Below, in pieces: positions 23,462 to 31,127 of a stretch of 34,220 nucleotides of DNA. Position 1 is the stretch's first letter, and each line of letters begins with the position of its first letter. This DNA comes from Zavarzinella formosa DSM 19928 (GTDB taxonomy: Bacteria > Planctomycetota > Planctomycetia > Gemmatales > Gemmataceae). The stretch lies in NCBI RefSeq assembly GCF_000255705.1, contig NZ_JH636446.1, positions 209,208 through 243,427 on the forward strand, written 5' to 3'. The position numbers and the translations under genes were made by a program. The notes below the pieces were generated by a model, which did no database searches, was not told the origin of the DNA, and was given only the letters and a program-made list of their open reading frames with translations.

Positions 23462-25687
23462 TTATGATGGCCACGGCCAACGCAACTGACCCGCTAGCAA
23501 AGCGGCCAGATCGGCCCTTGTTCGCCCTTCAAGCATGAACGCCGCCAGCGTGCCGGCCAGCCCGGCGGCGCTCATCGCCGCCACGGCGAACGGGTGTTTC
23601 ACCTCGCGCGAGGCGAGGACGGCCACGGTAAGCAGGGGGATCGACGCGGCCGCCACACGGAAAAAACTGAGTTCACGTTCGACCCGATGCAGAGCCGGGG
23701 CATCCGCCGGGGCCGGGCCTTCCGCGCCCAGCAGAGCCGGATAGATCACGCGGACGGTCAGAAACATGATCAGGAAATAGGGATAAGCCGACGCCACCAA
23801 CCCGCAGATCAACAGTGAAAGCAGGAAGTGAACATAGACCCCCGCCCCTTGCGGCGGGGGACCGGCGATGATTCGCAGAGTCAACGGCCAGATGATCCCC
23901 GCCGTCACCCAGCATCCCACGCAAACGTACGACGCCACCACACCCAGACGGAGGCTCTTGAGTCGGATTCTGGCTAATTCTGCGGCATTCATCTGGCCGG
24001 GAAGCCGCTTGAGTCCGCGCATCACGCTGAGGACGGACAGGGCAAAAATCAACACTCCCAACGGGAAGAAAATCCCGTTGACGATCATGATGATCGTCTG
24101 AAATACTTCTTGGGCGTTTTCCCAAGGATCGATGATTTCGGCCCGGTTGTAACTGATGTTGAATAACGCGGCTAACCCGTTGGGGGCCAGCCCCACCGGC
24201 AAGAGCGTGAGCAGCGGATGCCGTCGCACCACTTCCCGCCATCTTGCGGACTCCGGGCGAAGCAGTTTCCGCGTGGCCGGTTGCAGACAGAGTTCCAGTT
24301 CCCGAGCCAACTCTCCCGCCGAAGCGGGCCGATTCGCAGGGTCCGGGTCGAGACAACTCAACAGGACATCCCTCAATCCCGGCACATCGTTGTCATCGAA
24401 TGCCGCGGCAAATGTGATTGATGGCCCCTGACGCCGTTGTTCGACAAGCAGGGAAAGCGTTTTCGACCAGTCTCCGGTAAGCCGTTCGCGGGGAAACGGC
24501 TTTTCCCCCGTGAGCAATTCCCACAAGGTGACGGCCAAACCGAACACGTCGGCTTGGCCGTCCAGACTATCGGCCTTGCGCGGATGTTGCGGGTTGAACG
24601 CCTCCAGATGCTCGGCCGACATGTAGGCGAGACTGCCGCCGAAAAACGACGCCGGGCCCGCGCCGTCCAGTTTGGAGCAACAACCGATGTTAAAGTCCGC
24701 GAGCAGCGGTTCCCCATCGGCGGTGAGCAGCACGTTCGCGGGTTTCACGTCGCGGTGCAGCACGTCTTTCCGGTGGGCATAATCAAGGGCGTTGGCCAGT
24801 TTGGCCCCGAGGAGGCAAACCGTTGCCGGCCAGTTTCGGGCCGCCCAGTCCCGTCGAGTGTCGGAGACCGCCGGGGGGACTTCGCCCCGCCGGTGCAGGA
24901 CGGCATCCACTGCTTCCAACAGCGTTTTTCCTGATCGTTCGGCCACAGGCTTCTTGCGGACTCGCTCAAGCACGTCGAGGAGTGTTCCTCCGGCGAGATA
25001 GGGCATGTAAACAAGCAACAATCCGCGTTCGGCAATGTATCGCTGATCGTAAACCCGGACGATGTTCGGATGATCGAGTTGAGCCAAAGTCTCGGCCTCT
25101 GCCCCCCGGCTGGCCGACACCTTGAGAGCGACCAATCGTTGCATGGTCACCTGCCGGGCGAGAAACACCCGTGCGAAACTCCCCTCGCCGAGTTGGGCCA
25201 GCAAGTCAAAATCATCAAGCCGGTCGCCAGGGCCGACGATTTTCGGGGGACGCGCCGCCATCACAGAAGTCGTCCGGGCGGGACTGCTCACCCCCAAGAG
25301 TTGGGCGAGTTCGGCGGCCCGTTTTGGGTAGCGGATAAAGTAATCATCCGTGTCAACCGTCCGGCCAGCTTTTCGTTGAAGTTGATAGTCCTCAAAGATC
25401 AAGTCGGCCGGCGGCCCGTCCCCCAGGCCCAGTTCCGGGAAGTCTCGAAGATATTGGTCGAGTGTTTGGGAAAGCCCGCGTCGAAAGCGTTCGTGTTGGT
25501 CAAACTTGATGATTTCAACCAATACGATGCGGCGTACTTCGGGCGGCTCGCCGGGCAAGAAATCCCCAATTTGCGGAGGGGTGCCGTCCGTGTCCCATTT
25601 CTTGGCAAAGGCTTCCAGACAGTCGCCCACCTCAGCCCAAACTTGGGTGACCGTCTCCGCCGGAGCCTGATTGATATTGAGTGCCAT
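23462..25687 (-). CDS. Membrane-anchored serine/threonine protein kinase
   Basis: 741 residues. The N-terminal ~150 residues are a helical extension common in planctomycete kinases (HERFRRGLSQTLDQYLRDFPEL). The kinase domain (~155-465) has LGEGSFARVFLA, VALKVSA, HRDVKPANVLL and GSLAYMSAEHL; the Mg-binding DFG reads DFN (LLADFNIGC). A ~45-residue insert precedes the catalytic-loop helix. About five or six hydrophobic helices follow (FQTIIMIVNGIFFPLGVLIF, VGCWVTAGIIWPL, FLLSLLICGLVASAYPYFLI and others), so the kinase faces the cytoplasm from a C-terminal membrane domain. The sequence ends about 45 bases from the IS630-like remnant. Substrates are unknown; the gene is 109 bases downstream of narK and probably separate from the nitrate operon. 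Confidence 0.9.
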   Translation of the reverse strand: MALNINQAPAETVTQVWAEVGDCLEAFAKKWDTDGTPPQIGDFLPGEPPEVRRIVLVEIIKFDQHERFRRGLSQTLDQYLRDFPELGLGDGPPADLIFEDYQLQRKAGRTVDTDDYFIRYPKRAAELAQLLGVSSPARTTSVMAARPPKIVGPGDRLDDFDLLAQLGEGSFARVFLARQVTMQRLVALKVSASRGAEAETLAQLDHPNIVRVYDQRYIAERGLLLVYMPYLAGGTLLDVLERVRKKPVAERSGKTLLEAVDAVLHRRGEVPPAVSDTRRDWAARNWPATVCLLGAKLANALDYAHRKDVLHRDVKPANVLLTADGEPLLADFNIGCCSKLDGAGPASFFGGSLAYMSAEHLEAFNPQHPRKADSLDGQADVFGLAVTLWELLTGEKPFPRERLTGDWSKTLSLLVEQRRQGPSITFAAAFDDNDVPGLRDVLLSCLDPDPANRPASAGELARELELCLQPATRKLLRPESARWREVVRRHPLLTLLPVGLAPNGLAALFNISYNRAEIIDPWENAQEVFQTIIMIVNGIFFPLGVLIFALSVLSVMRGLKRLPGQMNAAELARIRLKSLRLGVVASYVCVGCWVTAGIIWPLTLRIIAGPPPQGAGVYVHFLLSLLICGLVASAYPYFLIMFLTVRVIYPALLGAEGPAPADAPALHRVERELSFFRVAAASIPLLTVAVLASREVKHPFAVAAMSAAGLAGTLAAFMLEGRTRADLAALLAGQLRWPWPS

Positions 25688-25750
25688 GTCGGGCCGAACA
25701 ATCCGTGTTGACCATCGGGAAAGATCGCCCGGATATCATATAGCCCCGTT

Positions 25751-25783
25751 CGTTTGGTTGAATTCGTTCTTTGATTCCAAACG
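25751..25783 (-). terminator. Possible hairpin downstream of the nitrate operon
   Basis: CGTTTGG (25751-25757) is complementary to CCAAACG (25777-25783) with a 19-base loop, 13 bases past the narK stop. There is no T run on the minus-strand side, so it is only a weak terminator candidate. Confidence 0.3.
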
Positions 25784-25796
25784 CTTCAATTCAATT

Positions 25797-27077
25797 TCAA
25801 CCTTTGGCCGTCACGGTCATTATCTCTGGCCGGGACAACGTGTTAGCCGTGTTTTTGATGGCTCTCACGGCGCCATGCAGCCACGCCAGACTGATGACGG
25901 TCAGGAACAAGAGGGCTATGAACGCAAACTGCGGCGAGCCGCCCCAACGCCCCAACATGCCGAAGGCTGGCGGCAGCAGGAATCCGCCTAACGCACCGAG
26001 CATCCCCACCAACCCGCCGACGGCGCCGACATCGCGAGGAAAATAATCGGGCACATACTTAAACACCGATGCCTTGCCGATTCCCATGCCGCAACCGACC
26101 AGCAACATCACAAAGCAAAATGCCGTGGCATTCAGGGGCAGGATATTCGCGGGCAACGACAGCAAGACAAAGCAAATCACCAACAAGCTGAACACCGTAT
26201 AGGTCACCCGCCGGGGCCCGTAACGATCCGACAACCAGCCGCCAAGCGGACGCAACAGGCTTGCGGGGAATATGAACGAGGCCGTCAAATACCCGGCTGT
26301 TGACAAGGGCAGACTGTAAACATCCACATAATACTTGGGTAGAAACGCCGCGAGCGCGACATAGGCCCCAAACACCACCACATAGTACAAGCTAAATCGC
26401 CAGACTCTCACAATTCGCAACGGCGCCAGCAATTCCGCCATCGGCCGGCCCTGACCGGGGCGACGATCCGGCGACGGAGTGCCCAGCCACACAATGGCGG
26501 CCATGAGGATCAACAGCCCGGAGTAGATGACCGGCAAGCACCGCCAGCCGCCGGGGATGATGCCGCCGAATATCCCGGCCGCCGGAAGAACGGCCAGCAG
26601 CGTCGGAGCCAGCAACTTGGTCACCGATGCCCCGACGTTCCCGGCCCCGAAAAGGCCAAGGGCGGCCCCTTTTGAACGATTCGGAAACCAAGCGGAATTC
26701 CAGGCGATTCCCACGGTGAACGAGTTTCCGGCCAGCCCAAACCCGGCGGCACAGATTAGCAATTCAACATAATCGGTGGCGCGGCTTAACAAGAAAGTGG
26801 GAATGGCGGTGAATAATAACATGTAAATCATCATTCGACGGCCGCCATAACGATCGGCCCAGATTCCAAAGTTAAGTCGCGGAAGCGCCCCCGCCAGAAT
26901 CGCCACAGATAGCAGCCATTCAAATTGAGAAGGCGTCAGCGACATTTCTTCGCGGATTTTGATGCCGAGAACTCCGAGCATCAGCCACACCGCAAATAGC
27001 AGGGTGAATGCGATGGTCGAAATCCATAACACCCGTTGTCGCGGGCCGGTCGGCTCATTGTCTTGGTCCGCATTCAT
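25797..27077 (-). CDS. narK: NarK/NasA-type nitrate/nitrite transporter (MFS)
   Basis: 426 residues with about twelve membrane helices of the major facilitator superfamily. It carries the nitrate/nitrite porter glycine motifs FGAGNVGASVTK in helix 5 and VGGLVGMLGALGGFLLP in helix 11, the loop motif FGIWADRYGGRRMM between helices 2 and 3, and GWLSDRYGPRRV in the second half. It should move nitrate in (or exchange it for nitrite) across the inner membrane. It is the last gene of the nitrate operon, 45 bases after the electron-transfer subunit, consistent with nitrate uptake for assimilation. Confidence 0.92.
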   Translation of the reverse strand: MNADQDNEPTGPRQRVLWISTIAFTLLFAVWLMLGVLGIKIREEMSLTPSQFEWLLSVAILAGALPRLNFGIWADRYGGRRMMIYMLLFTAIPTFLLSRATDYVELLICAAGFGLAGNSFTVGIAWNSAWFPNRSKGAALGLFGAGNVGASVTKLLAPTLLAVLPAAGIFGGIIPGGWRCLPVIYSGLLILMAAIVWLGTPSPDRRPGQGRPMAELLAPLRIVRVWRFSLYYVVVFGAYVALAAFLPKYYVDVYSLPLSTAGYLTASFIFPASLLRPLGGWLSDRYGPRRVTYTVFSLLVICFVLLSLPANILPLNATAFCFVMLLVGCGMGIGKASVFKYVPDYFPRDVGAVGGLVGMLGALGGFLLPPAFGMLGRWGGSPQFAFIALLFLTVISLAWLHGAVRAIKNTANTLSRPEIMTVTAKG

Positions 27078-27121
27078 TGATCACACTCCCATATTCGGAA
27101 GACGTATTGATGGTGGTGAAA

Positions 27122-28558
27122 TTAGTTCGTTCCAATAGGGCAAATCGCATCGGCCGTTTTCGACTTCATCAGCATGGAAGACAACCGGCCGCGACAAGAG
27201 CCGCAACCTGTTCCGGCGCCGGTGCGAGAACCCAATTCCACGAGTGTGCGGCAACCGGCCGTGATCGCCTGTTGGATTTGGGCTGCATGAACCTGATGGC
27301 ACTGGCAAACAGGCCCTTCGGGTTGGTCGTTGGAACGGAAGGAGGATGCAAACAAATCAAGCCGATTCGGCGGGAGCAGATCGCCTCGGGAAAATCGCTG
27401 AGTGAGACTGGCGGCACACGAGGTGTCGCCGACAAGCACCGCTCCAAGCAACCGGTTTTGCCGAATCACCAATTTGCGATAGGTCTGCTTCTGTTCTTCG
27501 ATAATCTGAATGACTTCGTCAGTCTGCTCTTTGGCCTCGACTTCGCCCATGCTGGCGACTTCCAAACCAACCACTTTTAAGCGGGTGTAAACTTTCGTTC
27601 CTTGATAGGCTGCGTCTGGTTTGCTGCCGCAAAGCACATCGGCCAGAACAACACACTGTTCATAAACCGGTTGTACGGTTCCATAGGTCTGGCCTCGATG
27701 CTCGGCACATTCGCCGACCGCATAAAGATTCGGCAGTTGAGTCCGCAGTTGATCGTCGACGAGAATCCCTGCGTTTGTGGGAACATCAGAGTCGCTGGCC
27801 AAATTGATGCGGGGTTTCACGCCACTGGCGAAGATGACCAAATCGGCCGGGAGAAGTTCGCCCGACTTCAATTGCACTGCTTCAACCTTGGTGTTGCCCA
27901 CGATGGCTTTCGTGCCAACAGAAGTACGAACGGCGATGCCCAATTTTTCGACCGCCTGCCGCAACATGGTTGATCCCCAGTGATCGAGCTGGCGATTCAT
28001 CAGGGTGTCAAACAGATGCAACACCGTCACATTCATGCCAAGGTCGGCGAGTCCCTTGGCGGCTTCGAGGCCCAATAACCCGCCGCCGATGACAACCGCC
28101 GGGCGGCCGGGGCGGGCCGTCTTTCGCATCAACTCGCAATCGGCCACCGTTCGATAAGCAGTCACCCCGTGTTTCAATTCCCCCGTGCTTCGTTTCATGC
28201 CTTCAAGCAGGGGAATTCGCGGCAAACTGCCGGTGGCGAAGATCGCGCGATCAAAGTAATATTCCTGGCCGTCGTTCGTCCACAATCGCTGTGATCCGGC
28301 CGATAGCCGGGTGACTTCCTTGCCAGAAATCAGGCGGATGCGATGCTCGGCGAACCATTCCCGCGTCTTCAACGTGATTTCGTCGATCTCGCCTCCGAGC
28401 AACACCCGGTTCAGCAAAATGCGGTTGTAGCAAGGGGAAGCCTCGTCCCCGAAGACGGTGATGTCGAAATGGTTCAAGGCGTGCCGTCGCAACAATTCAT
28501 CAAGCAAACGACTGGTGGCCATGCCATTGCCGATGATGGCGAGTTGTTCGCGTTTCAT
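27122..28558 (-). CDS. nasC: FAD-dependent electron-transfer subunit of assimilatory nitrate reductase
   Basis: 478 residues. An FAD/NAD(P)H pyridine-nucleotide-disulfide fold: IIGNGMATSRLLDEL (FAD Rossmann), YNRILLNRVLLGG, VVIGGGLLGLEAAKGL (NADH Rossmann), and LYAVGECAEHRG (second FAD site). The C-terminus holds a BFD-like [2Fe-2S] domain (CQCHQ...GTGCGSCRGRL). The protein is a paralog of the N-terminal half of NirB next door but lacks the siroheme domains, as in NasC of Klebsiella (NasB of Bacillus). It should pass electrons from NADH to the molybdenum nitrate reductase, whose stop it overlaps by four bases (ATGA). The symbol follows Klebsiella usage. Confidence 0.9.
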   Translation of the reverse strand: MKREQLAIIGNGMATSRLLDELLRRHALNHFDITVFGDEASPCYNRILLNRVLLGGEIDEITLKTREWFAEHRIRLISGKEVTRLSAGSQRLWTNDGQEYYFDRAIFATGSLPRIPLLEGMKRSTGELKHGVTAYRTVADCELMRKTARPGRPAVVIGGGLLGLEAAKGLADLGMNVTVLHLFDTLMNRQLDHWGSTMLRQAVEKLGIAVRTSVGTKAIVGNTKVEAVQLKSGELLPADLVIFASGVKPRINLASDSDVPTNAGILVDDQLRTQLPNLYAVGECAEHRGQTYGTVQPVYEQCVVLADVLCGSKPDAAYQGTKVYTRLKVVGLEVASMGEVEAKEQTDEVIQIIEEQKQTYRKLVIRQNRLLGAVLVGDTSCAASLTQRFSRGDLLPPNRLDLFASSFRSNDQPEGPVCQCHQVHAAQIQQAITAGCRTLVELGSRTGAGTGCGSCRGRLSSMLMKSKTADAICPIGTN

Positions 28559-30687
28559 GTGCGTGGCTCCATCGATTCCGGCGGCCGCACGCCGATAATG
28601 CGAACGGCGGACAGCTTGATTTCCGGCATTCGGCTAATGGGGTCGAGGGCGCCTTGGGTGAGGATGTTGGCCGCGTCGCGACCGCCCCAATGAAACGGCG
28701 CAAACAACGTGTCCGGCCGGATGCCCGGATGCCGTTCGGCAAAGAATTCAACACGCCCCCGCCGGCTCTCGATCATCACCAGCGAACCGTCGTCGATGGA
28801 CCAGTGTTGCGCCAGTTCGGGGTGGATTTGCAATCCCGGCTTGGAGCGGCGTTTTGACAGTTCGCCGACCTGCCGCGTTTGTGCCCCGGAGTTGTAATGT
28901 TCGAGATAACGCCCGGTGGTGAAGTACAAGGGAAACGCCGCGTCCGGTTCATCGCCTCCCGGCCGGTCTTCGACGACGTGGAATTTCGCCTTCCCGTCGG
29001 CGTGATAAAAACGATCCGCAAACAGCCTCGGCGTGCCGGGGTGGTTTTCATCGGGACAGGGCCAAAAGATTCCCTGTTGCTCATCAATTCGGTCGTAGGT
29101 GATACCCGCATAATCCGCGAGACCGCCCGATGTGGCCCGGCGAAATTCTTCAAAGATGTCACGCGGTTGGGCCGATGGAAACTGCCTGCCGAAACCGAAG
29201 CGAGATGCCAAACCGACGATGACTTCCAAATCGCTTCGTACTTCCCCTGGCGGCGACTGGGCCGGCCGCCGGTGGATAACCCGGCCTTCGAGATTGGTCA
29301 TGGTTCCCTCTTCCTCGGCCCATTGCGACACCGGCAGGACCACATCCGCGAACGCGGATGTCTCGTTGAGGAAGGCATCACAAACCACAAGGAAATCGAG
29401 CGAGTCCAGACGTTTTGCGATCCGTGACGCATCCGGCGAAGCCACGGCGACGTTTGACCCCATCACCATGAGGGCATTGATGCCGTCTGGCTGGCCAAGC
29501 GAATCAAGCAACTCAGACGCGCTCCGGCCTTTGCGGGGCAGCGAACTTGGTTCCACCCCCCAGACACGGGCGACATGCTCACGATGGGCATCAACTTCAA
29601 TGAGGCGATAACCCGGCAATTGATCGGCCTTTTGGCCGTGTTCCCGTCCCCCCTGACCATTGCCTTGCCCCGTCAGGCAGCCATAGCCGGAACCGGGTTG
29701 GCCGACCTGGCCCAACGCCAAAGCCAGGTTGATGAATCCCAGAACGGTGTCAACGCCCTTGCTTTGTTGTTCGGGGCCGCGACCGGTGAGAATCATGCTT
29801 GGCCCCTGTTTGGCCAAGAGCCGGACCGTCTGCCGAAGCATGGATTCGGAGATCCCGGTGCGGCGTTCCGTCTCGGCTGGGTGATACGCCAACACCGTCC
29901 GGCGAACGGCGTCAAACCCGGTGGTTCGCGTTCGGATGAACTGTTCATCCAACAATCGTTCTTCGAGGGCGAGATAGAGCAGGCCATTCGCCAGAGCCAA
30001 GTCCGAACCCGGAGTGATCGGCAGATAAATCTGGGCGGACTCGGCCGTTGGCGTGCGCCGGGGATCGACGACGATTAGCGTGCCGCCGCTGGCTTGTTGC
30101 TGTTCAAACCATTGCGAAATCGGGGGGAGCGTTTCAAAAGGGTTCGACCCGATAATCATCAACGTGCGGGCTTGGACAATGTCGCTCACCGGAAACGGCA
30201 AGCCGCGATCAATCCCAAAAGCCCGGTTCCCGGCGGCGGCGGCGCTCGACATGCAATAGCGGCCGTTGTAATCAATGTGCGGCGTCCGCAAGACCACGCG
30301 GGCAAATTTCCCGAGCCAATAAGCCTTCTCGTTGGTCAATGCCCCGGAGCCAAAGACGCCGACGGCCTCCCGGCCATGAGACGCCTGAGTTTCTTGAAAC
30401 CGGCGGACGATCAAATCCAACGCCGATTCCCATGTGGCTGGCGAAAGGCGTCCGTCTGTTCCGCGAACAAGCGGTTGGGTCAGGCGTTCGGAATGATTTA
30501 ACAACACCGAGGCCGTCCACCCCTTGATGCACAACCGGCCGCGATTCACGGGGAAATCAGAATCCCCGGTGATCGTGACATTCGCTTGCGGCATGCCCGA
30601 AATCACCGTGCCGCACTGAAACGCACAGTAGGGACAGTGCGTTTTGGCGCCTGGCGATGGTTCGTGCAGGGGCAGGGGAATGGACAC
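28555..30687 (-). CDS. nasA: Assimilatory nitrate reductase, molybdopterin catalytic subunit
   Basis: 710 residues. The start has a [4Fe-4S] motif (CPYCAFQCG...CIKG) followed by the molybdopterin oxidoreductase fold: GSGALTNEKAYWLGKFAR, YNGRYCMSSAAAAGNRAFG (with the probable Mo-ligand Cys), IIGSNPFETLPP, TGRGPEQQSKGVD, TNLEGRVIHRR, and a C-terminal molydopterin-dinucleotide-binding domain (YFTTGRYLEHYNSGAQTR). This is the single-subunit cytoplasmic NarB/NasA class, with no twin-arginine signal, reducing nitrate to nitrite. GTG 30687 is used, with AGGA about nine bases upstream. It lies between nirD and the electron-transfer gene. The symbol follows Klebsiella naming (nasC in Bacillus, narB in cyanobacteria). 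Confidence 0.93.
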   Translation of the reverse strand: MSIPLPLHEPSPGAKTHCPYCAFQCGTVISGMPQANVTITGDSDFPVNRGRLCIKGWTASVLLNHSERLTQPLVRGTDGRLSPATWESALDLIVRRFQETQASHGREAVGVFGSGALTNEKAYWLGKFARVVLRTPHIDYNGRYCMSSAAAAGNRAFGIDRGLPFPVSDIVQARTLMIIGSNPFETLPPISQWFEQQQASGGTLIVVDPRRTPTAESAQIYLPITPGSDLALANGLLYLALEERLLDEQFIRTRTTGFDAVRRTVLAYHPAETERRTGISESMLRQTVRLLAKQGPSMILTGRGPEQQSKGVDTVLGFINLALALGQVGQPGSGYGCLTGQGNGQGGREHGQKADQLPGYRLIEVDAHREHVARVWGVEPSSLPRKGRSASELLDSLGQPDGINALMVMGSNVAVASPDASRIAKRLDSLDFLVVCDAFLNETSAFADVVLPVSQWAEEEGTMTNLEGRVIHRRPAQSPPGEVRSDLEVIVGLASRFGFGRQFPSAQPRDIFEEFRRATSGGLADYAGITYDRIDEQQGIFWPCPDENHPGTPRLFADRFYHADGKAKFHVVEDRPGGDEPDAAFPLYFTTGRYLEHYNSGAQTRQVGELSKRRSKPGLQIHPELAQHWSIDDGSLVMIESRRGRVEFFAERHPGIRPDTLFAPFHWGGRDAANILTQGALDPISRMPEIKLSAVRIIGVRPPESMEPRT

Positions 30688-30717
30688 GTTGGCGATCCTG
30701 ATCGTATCAATGATTGC

Positions 30718-31059
30718 TTATGGGTTGACGGGCAGGGCAATCCGCACTTGGTTGCCCCGGATTTCCACGGGGAAAATCTCGACCTCGCAAACGCCCTGCT
30801 GGTCGCATTCGCCGGTGTCGGAGTGGAACCGGAAGGCATGAAACGGACACACAATCTGGTCGCCGGCCAGCATCCCGTCGGCAAGCGGCCCTTGTTTGTG
30901 CGGGCACTGATTGACGGACGCGAAGACTTTCCCCTCGCGATTCCGGAAAATGGCCACCTCGTGGCCGGCGATCTCAAACGCCCGGCCCAAGCCAACGGGC
31001 AGGGCGTCGAGATCGCAAACCGGCACATAGGGTGTCGGACGTTCAATGGTCAAACTCAT
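30718..31059 (-). CDS. nirD: Nitrite reductase small subunit, Rieske type
   Basis: 113 residues with an intact Rieske [2Fe-2S] site: CPHKQGPL and CPFHAFRF (Cys-X-His ... Cys-X2-His). This is unlike E. coli NirD, whose Rieske ligands are lost. The fold (CDLDALPVGLGRAFEIAGHEVAIF) matches NirD. It partners NirB in reducing nitrite to ammonium. ATG 31059 has GAGGAGA about ten bases upstream. It starts 68 bases after the nirB stop and is followed by the nitrate reductase gene after 30 bases. Confidence 0.92.
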   Translation of the reverse strand: MSLTIERPTPYVPVCDLDALPVGLGRAFEIAGHEVAIFRNREGKVFASVNQCPHKQGPLADGMLAGDQIVCPFHAFRFHSDTGECDQQGVCEVEIFPVEIRGNQVRIALPVNP

Positions 31060-31127
31060 GGCACGGAGTCTCCTCTGGCCGACGGGTGTTGCCGTCGGTG
31101 AATGGTGTTAATGAGGTCGGGCCGGCT

